Below, in pieces: positions 51,804-59,773 of a DNA stretch of 64,000 nucleotides (position 1 is the first letter of the stretch; every line of letters starts with the position of its first letter). This stretch comes from Pseudomonadales bacterium. GTDB taxonomy: Bacteria > Pseudomonadota > Gammaproteobacteria > Pseudomonadales > Halieaceae. The DNA lies in contig JACKNV010000001.1 of the NCBI GenBank assembly GCA_024234735.1, positions 1 to 64,000 on the forward strand. The letters are read 5' to 3'. Position numbers and translations under genes: made by a program. Under the pieces are notes generated by a model, which was not told the DNA's origin, ran no database searches, and worked only from the letters and a program-made list of their open reading frames with translations.

Positions 51804-53042
51804 TCAGGGCGCCGGGGTCGCCGGAATCCGGTTCAGCTGCGGGTCGTTCGGCGGGTTCAGCACACAGCGCGTGCCCGCCGGGTGGTAGATATAGGCGACG
51901 CAGCCGTTGCAGTTGTTGCACCCCGATTCCGTCGCCTCGCCGCTGCGGAATTTGTTCACCAGGGCGGGGTCGTGCAGCAGCGCCCTGGCCAGCACCACGC
52001 AGTCGAAGCCGTCGTCGAGCGCCTGTTGGGCATTGGCCAGTGATTTGACCCCCCCCAGATAGGCCAGGGGCAGCTGCACGGCGGCGCGGATCTGTTGCGA
52101 GTACTGCAGGAAATACATTTCCCTGAAGCTGATATCCGGCTCCCGCGAGGCGGCGGCGCGCATCATCAGGGCGGTCAGCCGCTCGCCCTGCTGCTTGAGC
52201 ACGCGGGCCATTTCCTCGCGGTTCATGCGACTGCCGAACATGAACCAGGTGGACTCCACGTTGCGGCCGCCACTGAGCACCAGCATGTCCGCGCCGGCGG
52301 CCTGCAGAGCGCGCGCGGTCACGATCGCGTCTTCCACCTTGGCACCGCGGCGGGTGCCGTCGGCGACGTTTATTTTTGCCAGCACCGCGGTGCTGTCGCC
52401 GACAGCCTGTTTGACCGCTGCCAGTACCCTGGCGGGAAAGCGCACCCTGTTTTCCGCGCTGCCGCCGTAGCTGTCCTGCCGCTGGTTATCCAGTGGGGAA
52501 ATGAATTGGTTCAACAGGTAGCCGTGGCCCATGTGCAGCTCCACCGCGTCGAAGCCCGCGTCGCGGGCCAGCCGGGCCGCGGTGACGAATTCGGCGGTCA
52601 CCCGCTCCATGTCGGCCTCGGTCATGGCGCGCCGCAGCAGGTTGCCCTTGAGCATGCCCGCGGGATTGAAGCCCGAGGAGGAGCTGATGGTGCGCCCCTT
52701 CACCTTCATCCCGGTGACGAAGGAGCCGCCGTGGGTGATTTGCGCAGAGATGGCGGCGCCGGCGTCGTGCACCGCGGCGGTCACGGCCTGCAGGTCGGGC
52801 AGGATATCCGGGCGCATCCATATCTGGTTGGGCAGGGTGCGCCCCTCGGGCGCCACCGCCAGGTAGGCGACCGTGGTCATACCCACGCCGCCGCTGGCCA
52901 GGTCGCGGTGGTGCTTGAGCAGCGCCGCCGTCGGCCTCCCCGCCAGACACATCGCCTCGTTGGCCCCGGACTTGATAAAACGGTTGCGCAGGGTGAGGGG
53001 GCCGATGGTTACGGGGTCGAATGGTGAAATCGCTGTTCGCAT
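51804..53042 (-). CDS. NADH:flavin oxidoreductase (Old Yellow Enzyme family) with Cys cluster
   Basis: A 412-residue TIM-barrel flavoprotein. Features: LTLRNRFIKSGANEAM (FMN region), ISAQITHGG, VELHMGHGYLLNQFISPLDN with the substrate-binding His, and RQDSYGGSAENRVRF. The C-terminal GCNNCNGCVAYI with a later TRCVLN gives four Cys, the pattern of the [4Fe-4S]-binding OYE-related enzymes (such as trimethylamine dehydrogenase and dienoyl-CoA reductase), but the extra C-terminal domains of those are missing. The reduced substrate is unknown. Confidence 0.85.
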   Translation of the reverse strand: MRTAISPFDPVTIGPLTLRNRFIKSGANEAMCLAGRPTAALLKHHRDLASGGVGMTTVAYLAVAPEGRTLPNQIWMRPDILPDLQAVTAAVHDAGAAISAQITHGGSFVTGMKVKGRTISSSSGFNPAGMLKGNLLRRAMTEADMERVTAEFVTAARLARDAGFDAVELHMGHGYLLNQFISPLDNQRQDSYGGSAENRVRFPARVLAAVKQAVGDSTAVLAKINVADGTRRGAKVEDAIVTARALQAAGADMLVLSGGRNVESTWFMFGSRMNREEMARVLKQQGERLTALMMRAAASREPDISFREMYFLQYSQQIRAAVQLPLAYLGGVKSLANAQQALDDGFDCVVLARALLHDPALVNKFRSGEATESGCNNCNGCVAYIYHPAGTRCVLNPPNDPQLNRIPATPAP

Positions 53043-53057
53043 GGCAGTTGTGTGCTC

Positions 53058-53080
53058 GCCGGGTCATGCCAGGACCCGGC
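53058..53080 (-). terminator. hairpin between the hydrolase and OYE-like genes
   Basis: GCCGGGTC and GACCCGGC (eight perfect pairs) around a seven-base loop, 16 bases upstream of the OYE-like start and about 108 bases after the hydrolase stop. No T-tract. It may separate the two genes or act as an attenuator. Confidence 0.45.
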
Positions 53081-53187
53081 ATGCTAGCAGCGAGCTAACG
53101 CCCGTGGCGAGCAGTGTCGATACAGCAGTGCCGAGCGGTTCAATTAAGCAGTGTCCGGCGCTGCTTTCCCCGCTCGCGGCCGTCTGG

Positions 53188-54387
53188 CTAGCGCGTGAAC
53201 CAGTCGACCACCTGCTGGTGCACCTGCGGGTCGTCCAGCAGGTCGAAATGGTTCTTCTCGTGAAACACCCGACAGTGCTCCGGCTTGATGTCCAGGCGTT
53301 TGAGCTCGTCGCGGTGCAATCCCACCGCGCTGTCGGCCCGTACCAGCAGGTCGCCGAGCAGGTGTCCCATGGGGTCGAACTGGTTTTTCCCCATGCTGGC
53401 CGCCGCGAAATAGTAGTCCACCCCGTCCAGCAGCGGCACCACGTGGCGCGAATCGCGGTGGGGTGCATCGGGGTCGCGGCCCTGCCAGTCCTCATCCAGC
53501 AGGTTGCCGTGGCGCAGATCCTTGATGCCGACGCTGCGCAGTTTGCCGAACAACATGGGTTCGGCGTAGGGGACGTACTTCATGTACTGCTCGAATGCGT
53601 GGCCGGCCCGCTCCAGCGGGGACCCGTGGTGCGGGGTACCCAGGCAGACCACGCGCCTGAGCAACTGCGGCCAGCTTTCCTGCGTCTCCCGGGCATACTG
53701 GCAGGCGCTGCGTATGACCAGGCCGCCCATGCTGTGCCCCACCAGGGACAGTGACTGCACCGGCACCGGCCAGTTGCCGCACAACCGGTCCAGCATGCCC
53801 GCCAGTTGGCGGCCGTTGGTGGAAATATGGCGCCCCGTGTTATAGCGCAGATACAGCGGTGTGAAGCCGAAATCGTCCCGCAGGCGTTCGCCGATACTGG
53901 TATTACCCCTGCGGCGCCAGCACTGTTCCGACAGGCACAGGCCATGTACCAGCACCACCACATGGGGGCTGGCGGCGGGCAGGGTCCGGCGCAACCCGGC
54001 GCGGTCCAGGGGCACACGCTCCTGCGGGGTGCGCAACTGCATGGCGATGGCCAGCGGGTTGTCGGTGGCCTCCAGGTGGTCGCCGCACACGCCGTTCAGG
54101 GCCGCCACGGCCCGCAGCTCCGCGCCGGAATGTCGCCCCGCCCGCAGGGCGTCCGGCACTTGCTCGAGTGACCAGTCCACACCCTCGCGCAGGCCGGCAT
54201 TGATCGCGCGTATCGCGCGGTAGACCAGGGTCGCGATGGCCCCGTGGGCGCCCCGCGCGGAGGCCGGCCGGGGCAGTGCGGTGGCGGCAATTTTTTCGTG
54301 CATGCGTTCCACCGTGGTGGTGATGCCCTCCACGGAGTCGAACAACAGCCGTGTGCCGCCGCGCGTGGTATCAAAGGATGGATACAT
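53188..54387 (-). CDS. PGAP1-like alpha/beta hydrolase
   Basis: A 399-residue hydrolase with a long helical N-terminal section (1-155). The catalytic parts are VVVLVHGLCLSEQCW, nucleophile Ser in LVGHSMGGLVIRSA, and the His in HEKNHFDLLDD. The middle, VVCLGTPHHGSPLERAGH, is typical of PGAP1/lipase-class esterases. It has no signal peptide. The ATG at 54387 is backed by AAGGAGC. It lies 58 bases downstream of the RHH regulator gene on the same strand and is probably under its control. Confidence 0.83.
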   Translation of the reverse strand: MYPSFDTTRGGTRLLFDSVEGITTTVERMHEKIAATALPRPASARGAHGAIATLVYRAIRAINAGLREGVDWSLEQVPDALRAGRHSGAELRAVAALNGVCGDHLEATDNPLAIAMQLRTPQERVPLDRAGLRRTLPAASPHVVVLVHGLCLSEQCWRRRGNTSIGERLRDDFGFTPLYLRYNTGRHISTNGRQLAGMLDRLCGNWPVPVQSLSLVGHSMGGLVIRSACQYARETQESWPQLLRRVVCLGTPHHGSPLERAGHAFEQYMKYVPYAEPMLFGKLRSVGIKDLRHGNLLDEDWQGRDPDAPHRDSRHVVPLLDGVDYYFAAASMGKNQFDPMGHLLGDLLVRADSAVGLHRDELKRLDIKPEHCRVFHEKNHFDLLDDPQVHQQVVDWFTR

Positions 54388-54445
54388 GGTTGTGCTCCTT
54401 CCGGGCCGTGCCCGGTTGCGGCGATGGATCGCCAGTTGGCGCCGC

Positions 54446-54886
54446 TCAGTCCTGATCGTCGGCGTTGTCATCCGTCACTGCGGCCAGACAGGCAGGGCAT
54501 AAAAGTGCCGGCGGGCTCGCGGCCGGCAGGCCGATTGCCGCGCGGCTGCCCCTGGGCAGGATGGCATTGCACTGCTGGCACACACCGTTCTGGTTGAGAA
54601 TCGCCTCCTGCCAGCCCAGCACCTCCTCGCTCGCCGCGCGGGGAGCCGGCAGCGGCCTGGTCTGCCGCTTCTGGATCACCCGCGCTATCTCGGCGCTGTC
54701 CGCCACCACGCCCTCCACCAGATCGAAGGTGTGCAGTAGCACATTGCGGACCACGGTGGAGACCGACAGGCCCAGCTGCTCCGCGCGCTCGCGCAACTCC
54801 TCGTCCAGGTGACTGGGTATGCGGGCCTGCAGCACCCGGTCCTTGCGCAGCCGGCGTGTGCCGGCGCGCCTGCTCTTGTTCGGCAT
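54446..54886 (-). CDS. ribbon-helix-helix / zinc-ribbon DNA-binding protein
   Basis: A 146-residue protein. A basic N-terminal arm is followed by a ribbon-helix-helix DNA-binding domain (VLQARIPSHLDEELRERA, then SVSTVVRNVLLHTF), and the C-terminus holds two Cys pairs, CQQC and CPAC, a likely zinc ribbon. RHH proteins are usually small repressors; one fused to a zinc ribbon is unusual. The ATG at 54886 has GGGAGAAA upstream. The promoter at 54936-54979 is overlapped by inverted repeats suited to autoregulation. Confidence 0.8.
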   Translation of the reverse strand: MPNKSRRAGTRRLRKDRVLQARIPSHLDEELRERAEQLGLSVSTVVRNVLLHTFDLVEGVVADSAEIARVIQKRQTRPLPAPRAASEEVLGWQEAILNQNGVCQQCNAILPRGSRAAIGLPAASPPALLCPACLAAVTDDNADDQD

Positions 54887-54935
54887 CTGTCTGTTTCTCC
54901 CGGGTAAGGGGTCAGCTTGCGATGAGGCTGATGCG

Positions 54936-54979
54936 AAGATAGATATTTTGTAATACAAAGTCAACATATGTATTACAAA
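54936..54979 (-). promoter_or_regulatory. promoter embedded in an 11-bp inverted repeat (probable RHH operator)
   Basis: On the minus strand TTGACT (54959-54964), a 17-base spacer and TATCTT (54936-54941) form a good sigma-70 promoter. It is overlapped by a perfect 11-bp inverted repeat: TTTGTAATACA (54947-54957) and TGTATTACAAA (54969-54979). Each arm is itself close to the palindrome TTGTANTACAA, centres 20 bases apart. Placement over -35 and spacer is ideal for repression. Confidence 0.75.
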
Positions 54980-55071
54980 TTGTTCGCAGCCGGGAGGGCG
55001 GTTTCACTGCCCGGCGGGCCACTGTGCGCAGTGGGGCCCGTGCGCAGGCGCGAACCGGGCCGGGCAGGGCC

Positions 55072-55833
55072 TCACTGGTTGGTCAGGTAGCGGGTCAGGG
55101 CGCGGCGCCCGCCCTCGGGCAGAAATTTGTCGAGCCAGCCCCACAACTTGCTGGAGCTGCCCAGCAGGTACCCCACGCGGTTGCCGCTGATCGCCAGCTC
55201 TATCGCCTCGGCGACGTGCTCGGGTTGCATGTCGACCCGGAATTTACCCGACAGGTTGTCGCCCACGGCATGCCCCATGGCCGTGTTCACCAGCGGTGGT
55301 TTGACCGCGGTGACGCGGATGCCGTGTTTCGCCCACTCGATGTGCAGGGCTTCGGTGAGACCGTTCACGTAGAACTTGGTGGCGCTGTAGACGGCCAGCA
55401 GGGGTACTCCGTGCACGCTGGAGACCGAGCACAGGTTGACCAGGGTCGAGCCGGGGGTTTGCCGCAGCAGTTCGAAGGCCGCGTGGGCTACCCGGGTCAG
55501 GCCGCCGACATTAACCGCGATCATCTGCTCGTGGGCCTGCGCGGGGATGTCCTCGAACCTGCCCGAGGAGAGTACGCCGGCGTTGTTCACCAGCACATCC
55601 AGGCGCCCCTCGGTGTGGGAAGCGAAATGCGCCAGCGCCGCCTCCACGGACGCGGAGCTGGTGACATCGCAAACCTGCCCGCAGGCATGGGGGAACTGGC
55701 TGGACTGCAACAGGGTCTGCAGCGCCGCCTCGTTGATGTCGTACAGGCCGACGAACCAGCCCTGGCTGGCGAAGCGCATGGCCGTAGCCAGGCCGATACC
55801 GTGGGCCGCGCCGGTGATGAATACGGTTTTCAT
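55072..55833 (-). CDS. short-chain dehydrogenase (SDR)
   Basis: A 253-residue SDR with complete signatures: TGAAHGIGLATA (cofactor), NNAGVLSSGRF, catalytic Ser in NLCSVSSVHG and YSATK with Tyr and Lys. The C-terminal WLDKFLPEGGRRALTRY resembles SDRs acting on lipophilic substrates such as retinol or fatty alcohols. NAD versus NADP preference is uncertain. It is divergent from the HlyIII-like gene, sharing a 200-base control region. Confidence 0.86.
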   Translation of the reverse strand: MKTVFITGAAHGIGLATAMRFASQGWFVGLYDINEAALQTLLQSSQFPHACGQVCDVTSSASVEAALAHFASHTEGRLDVLVNNAGVLSSGRFEDIPAQAHEQMIAVNVGGLTRVAHAAFELLRQTPGSTLVNLCSVSSVHGVPLLAVYSATKFYVNGLTEALHIEWAKHGIRVTAVKPPLVNTAMGHAVGDNLSGKFRVDMQPEHVAEAIELAISGNRVGYLLGSSSKLWGWLDKFLPEGGRRALTRYLTNQ

Positions 55834-56035
55834 GGCGGGAGTAATGACCTCGATCTAGGGTGACAGCTTGCGGAAGTGTCGCATGCCATGCGCTCTTGCG
55901 TGGAGGGTGCCCAGACATCGTACGGTAACAGCGCAGGGAATCAAGCCCAACGGATATGAACGAAACTGCCGACAACATCCCCCTGGCTTTGCTAGAGTAG
56001 CGTGCCACGCCCGGCCAGCTGCGAGAAAGCGACTC

Positions 56036-56665
56036 ATGTACTACGGGGAAAGACTCAACAGCATCAGTCACCTGGTGGGGGCAGTACTGGCCCTGGTGGG
56101 CCTGGGCGCCCTGCTGACCGTCGGTGTCCAGTCACGCGACCCCTGGGTGCTGGGGAGTTATACCGTGTTCGGTACCACCATGGTGCTGTTGTATACCATG
56201 TCCACCCTGTATCACAGCTTTCATCCGCCGGGACTGAAAAAACTGTTCCAGTTGTTCGATCACGTGTCCATCTATCTGCTGATCGCGGGCACCTACACCC
56301 CCTATATGCTGGTGAGCCTGCGTCATGGCCCCGGGGTCGCGGTGCTGCTGTTCGTGTGGGGGCTGGCGGTGATAGGCATCCTCAGCGAGGTGTTTCTGTC
56401 CGGGCGCGCGATCAAGGTGGGGCAGTTGCTCATCTATGTGGGCATGGGCTGGGCGGTCGCCTACGACCTGGACGGGCTGCGTGCGGCGATCCCCGCCCCG
56501 GCCTACGACTGGTTGTTCGCCGGTGGCCTGGCCTATACCTGCGGCGTGGTGTTTTACGTACTCGACAAGATGGGGCGCTTGCGCCACTCCCACGGCATCT
56601 GGCACCTGTTCGTCCTGGTGGGCAGCCTGTGCCATTTCGTTTCCATCATCGGCTATATCCGCTAG
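56036..56665 (+). CDS. hemolysin III / PAQR-family membrane protein
   Basis: A 209-residue, seven-helix membrane protein. Hallmarks: NSISHLVGAVLALVG, YHSFHPPGLKKLFQLFDHV, YLLIAGTYTPY and the final SHGIWHLFVLVGSLCHF. The conserved His, Asp and Ser match the zinc site of the PAQR/CREST hydrolase family, which includes adiponectin receptors. Bacterial members are implicated in lipid metabolism and are called hemolysin III without proof of haemolysis. The ATG at 56036 is chosen; the frame extends upstream without similarity. Confidence 0.88.
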   Translation: MYYGERLNSISHLVGAVLALVGLGALLTVGVQSRDPWVLGSYTVFGTTMVLLYTMSTLYHSFHPPGLKKLFQLFDHVSIYLLIAGTYTPYMLVSLRHGPGVAVLLFVWGLAVIGILSEVFLSGRAIKVGQLLIYVGMGWAVAYDLDGLRAAIPAPAYDWLFAGGLAYTCGVVFYVLDKMGRLRHSHGIWHLFVLVGSLCHFVSIIGYIR

Positions 56666-56676
56666 CCAGCCGATTT

Positions 56677-57681
56677 TCAGAAACTCACGCAGATCTTGCC
56701 GAAGTGGCGCTGGGATTCCTGGTGGCGGAAGGCCGCGGCCAGCTCGACCAGGGGGTAACTGCTGTCGATGACCGGCTGCAGGTCATTTGCTTCCACCGCC
56801 GCCACCAGGTCCTGCTGATGCCTGCGGCTGCCCACGGTGATGCCGGCGATGCGGGCGTTTTTCTGGAACAGTTCGGTGGTCGGTACCTCGCCGGCAAAGC
56901 CGGTGAGCACGCCGATCATGCTGATGCAGCCGCCGCAGGCCACGGCGCGCACCGACTGCGCCACGGTGCCGGGGCCGCCCACTTCCACCACGAGATCCAC
57001 GCCGCGGCCGCCGGTCAGGGCCAGCGCCTCGTCTCCCCACCCGGGCACTTCCCGGTAATTGATGGTGTGTTCCGCACCCAGCCCCCGCAGGCGCTCCAGC
57101 TTGGCGTCGGAGGAGGACGTGGCTATGACCCGGCAGCCCATGATGCGGGCCAGTTGCAGGGCGAATACCGACACGCCGCCACTGCCCTGTACCAGCACCC
57201 AGTCACCGGGCCTGAGATGGGTTTCCACCATCAGCGCCCGCCAGGCAGTGAGGCCGGCGCAGGTGAGTGTGGCGGCCGTCGCGAAATCGAGGTTGGCCGG
57301 CATCGCGGTGAAGCCCTGAGCGGCACGGGTCACGGTACGCGCGGCAAAGCCGTCGCTGTGGTCGCCGGGTACTCCCAGCAGCCTGGCAAAGGCGGGAGGC
57401 CCGTCCTGCCAGTTGGGGAAAAAGCAGCTGAGCACCCGGTCGCCGACGGCGAAATCGCTGACGCCCTCGCCGACGGCGGTGACCACACCGGCGCCATCGG
57501 ATAGCGGAATGCGCCCGTCTTCCACCGGCAGCATACCGGACACCACCGCATAGTCGTGGAAGTTGAGTGAACTCGCCCTGACCTCGATCTGGATTTCGCC
57601 GGGGCGTGGCGCAACAGGTGAGAGATCGGTGATTGCCAGTTTGTCCAGCCCTCCCGGGCTGGCGAGTCGCATTGCCTGCAT
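56677..57681 (-). CDS. zinc-independent quinone oxidoreductase-like dehydrogenase
   Basis: A 334-residue medium-chain dehydrogenase. It has the Rossmann motif VLVQGSGGVSVFALQLARIMG and family region SSLNFHDYAVVSGMLP but no zinc-binding Cys in the catalytic position, so it belongs with the QOR/zeta-crystallin-type enzymes, which reduce quinones or enones with NADPH. The ATG at 57681 follows AGGAG; an ATG at 57741 is in frame but poor. It is convergent with the HlyIII gene. Confidence 0.85.
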   Translation of the reverse strand: MQAMRLASPGGLDKLAITDLSPVAPRPGEIQIEVRASSLNFHDYAVVSGMLPVEDGRIPLSDGAGVVTAVGEGVSDFAVGDRVLSCFFPNWQDGPPAFARLLGVPGDHSDGFAARTVTRAAQGFTAMPANLDFATAATLTCAGLTAWRALMVETHLRPGDWVLVQGSGGVSVFALQLARIMGCRVIATSSSDAKLERLRGLGAEHTINYREVPGWGDEALALTGGRGVDLVVEVGGPGTVAQSVRAVACGGCISMIGVLTGFAGEVPTTELFQKNARIAGITVGSRRHQQDLVAAVEANDLQPVIDSSYPLVELAAAFRHQESQRHFGKICVSF

Positions 57682-57944
57682 GATTGCTCCTGTAAGTGAT
57701 GTCCGGTGGGCGCCGGGGCTTGCCGCGGGGCCGCCTGCCATTGGACCCGGCGGCGTCGGGCCAGAACCCGCCTTGGCCTGCCTGCAACCCGGACTTTAGC
57801 ATGCGGGACTCGCCGGTGAGTAACCTGGCTCGCGGCAGGTGTGGGTCGCTGCTCGGTTCCAGCGGTGGCCGGCGGGCGCAGGGATTGCAGCAGCGGACTA
57901 TACTGGTGCGTGTCCCGGGTCGTGGCAGGGCAGGAGAAGGCGAG

Positions 57945-58529
57945 ATGCGTGGTATTACCCTGGTAGTGGCGCTGTGGGCCGGTGTATTGGCGCCGGCCTG
58001 GGCGGAGCAGGAAAAAGCGCTGTTCGCCGGCGGCTGTTTCTGGTGCATGGAGGCTGCTTTCCAGGAGCGGCAGGGTGTGCTTGACGTGGTCTCCGGCTTC
58101 ACCGGTGGCGCGCTGGCCAACCCCAGCTACGCCGGCAATCACAGCGGGCATTTCGAGGCTATCGAGGTGACCTTCGACCCGGCGGTCGTCAGCTATCGGC
58201 AGTTGCTCGACCTGTACTGGGTGAATATCGATCCGCTGGATAACAGCGGCCAGTTCTGCGACAAGGGCGCCAGTTACCGCAGCGCCATTTTCGCGGTCGA
58301 TGAGTCCCAGTTGTTGCAGGCCCGCGCGTCGCTGGCCGCCGTGGAGCAGCGCTTTTCACCGGCGCCGGTGTACACCGAGATCCGCCCCGCCGGGCGCTTC
58401 TGGCCGGTGGAGGAAGCCCACCAGGACTACTACCGCAAGAATCCCCTGCGCTACAAATACTACCGCTGGAATTGTGGGCGCGACCAGCGCCTGCAGCAGC
58501 TGTGGGGTGCCGGGGCAGCGGTGCACTGA
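57945..58529 (+). CDS. msrA: peptide-methionine (S)-S-oxide reductase, exported form
   Basis: A 194-residue MsrA with a signal peptide (ITLVVALWAGVLAPAWA). The catalytic Cys31 is in FAGGCFWCMEAAF, and a later Cys in YRWNCGRDQ is the probable resolving residue. It repairs oxidised methionine in proteins. Most MsrA enzymes are cytosolic; the signal places this one in the periplasm. The ATG at 57945 follows AGGAGAAGG; in-frame starts from 57696 would bury the signal sequence and are unlikely. A -10-like TATACT lies at 57899-57904. Confidence 0.9.
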   Translation: MRGITLVVALWAGVLAPAWAEQEKALFAGGCFWCMEAAFQERQGVLDVVSGFTGGALANPSYAGNHSGHFEAIEVTFDPAVVSYRQLLDLYWVNIDPLDNSGQFCDKGASYRSAIFAVDESQLLQARASLAAVEQRFSPAPVYTEIRPAGRFWPVEEAHQDYYRKNPLRYKYYRWNCGRDQRLQQLWGAGAAVH

Positions 58530-58541
58530 GCGGTTGGGGAG

Positions 58542-58976
58542 TCAGGTGAACAGTTGCAACAGCCCCAGCAAGATGGCGTAGCGGGCTGCCTTGCCGATGG
58601 CTGTCAGGGCGATGAACAGATCGAACCTGACGCGCATCATGCCGGCGATAAAGGTCAGGGCGTCGCCGCCGACAGGCATCCAGGCGAGCAGCAGCGACCA
58701 CACCCCGTAGCGCTGGAACCAGCGCTGTGAACGCCCCAGGTTGTCGGCCCGGAAGGGAAACCAGCGGCGGTCCTGAAAGTGCAACAGGTAGCGTCCCAGC
58801 ACCCAGTTGACCGCGGAGCCCAGGGTATTGCCCAGCGAGGCCCAAAACCACAGCGCCAGGGGATCGTGGCCGGCCGCCACCAGGCTGGCGAGCACGATCT
58901 CGGAGTAGGCCGGCAGCAGGGTGGCGGCCAGCAAAGCGGTGAAAAACAGGCTGGTGTAGGCCTCGACGCTGTCCAT
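58542..58976 (-). CDS. YqaA-family membrane protein
   Basis: A 144-residue inner-membrane protein with three or four helices. LLAATLLPAYSEIVLASLV, FWASLGNTLGSAVNWVLGRYL and LLAWMPVGGDALTFIAGMMR are the YqaA/DedA-like (SNARE-associated) family signature. YqaA is uncharacterised; related DedA proteins support membrane potential and lipid transport. It begins four bases after the C26-like gene, so it is the last gene of the run from the response regulator. Confidence 0.85.
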   Translation of the reverse strand: MDSVEAYTSLFFTALLAATLLPAYSEIVLASLVAAGHDPLALWFWASLGNTLGSAVNWVLGRYLLHFQDRRWFPFRADNLGRSQRWFQRYGVWSLLLAWMPVGGDALTFIAGMMRVRFDLFIALTAIGKAARYAILLGLLQLFT

Positions 58977-58980
58977 CGTA

Positions 58981-59766
58981 TTACGGTCGCCGCAGCCCTG
59001 CGTTGTCAGTGGCGCTGGCGACCAGGCCGCGAAACAGGTTCTGCTGCACGTTGCTCTGGGGCATATACTCCGGGTGCCATTGCACCCCGATAAAAAAGCG
59101 GTGGTCGCGTTTCTCTATTGCCTGGATGACCCCGTTGGGTTCCCGGGCGCTGACGATAACGTCCCGCCCCAGGCGCTTGATGGACTGGTTGTGCAGGGCG
59201 TTGACGTAGCAATTGCCGGTGGCGAGCATGCGGCGAAGGTGACTGTCGGGTTCAATATCGATGGCCTTGCGCGGCAGGATACTGCGGACGTTGCTGGTGT
59301 CCTCGGTATAGAAATGGCCGATATCCTGGTACAGCGAGCCCCCCAGGGCCACGTTCATCAGTTGCGCGCCGCGGCAGATGCCCAGCACCGGCAGCCCCTG
59401 GGCCAGCGCGTGGCGCACCATGTCCTGCTCCAGGGTATCGCGCTGCGGGTCGTAGCCCTGGGGGGAGTGCCGGGCAAAGACGGCCCGGAACGCGCCCAGC
59501 ACCAGCCCCACCAGCCAGTCCAGCAGCGAGCTGTGACGGGTATCGGGGCAGTCTTCCAGCGAGCCCTCCTCGCCGTAATGCAGGGGGTCGACATCGGTGC
59601 CGCCGCCTATCACCAGCGCGTCCAGGCGCGCCTTGTCCACCGGTTTCGAGGGGCGCACCCGCAGCGCCGCGGCGCCGCAGCGCCTCACCGCCAGAGCGGT
59701 CATCAGCCAGGCAATCAGCCCGCCCCGGTCCGGGCCGGTGACGCCTATGGTTACGCGGCGCGCCAT
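58981..59766 (-). CDS. class I glutamine amidotransferase-like hydrolase (peptidase C26 type)
   Basis: A 261-residue glutaminase-fold enzyme of the gamma-glutamyl-GABA hydrolase (PuuD-like, C26) type. The nucleophile Cys131 is in LGICRGAQLMNVALGG, and His231/Glu233 are in VQWHPEYMP, giving a complete triad; LVIGGGTDVDP is the oxyanion region. The family hydrolyses gamma-glutamyl amide bonds. It begins seven bases after the amidoligase stop. Amidoligase plus C26 pairs were predicted by comparative genomics to make and edit gamma-glutamyl or peptide amide linkages. Confidence 0.85.
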   Translation of the reverse strand: MARRVTIGVTGPDRGGLIAWLMTALAVRRCGAAALRVRPSKPVDKARLDALVIGGGTDVDPLHYGEEGSLEDCPDTRHSSLLDWLVGLVLGAFRAVFARHSPQGYDPQRDTLEQDMVRHALAQGLPVLGICRGAQLMNVALGGSLYQDIGHFYTEDTSNVRSILPRKAIDIEPDSHLRRMLATGNCYVNALHNQSIKRLGRDVIVSAREPNGVIQAIEKRDHRFFIGVQWHPEYMPQSNVQQNLFRGLVASATDNAGLRRP

Positions 59767-59773
59767 GGCAGGG

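Noticed and set aside
55834..56035. Small genes in the region between the SDR and HlyIII genes
   Set aside because: Open frames on both strands run into neighbouring genes without Shine-Dalgarno or similarity; the region looks like a divergent control region with only a weak CGCAT/ATGCG dyad.
57696..57944. Upstream extension of msrA
   Set aside because: Open in frame but without a Shine-Dalgarno or similarity, and it would place the signal peptide internally.
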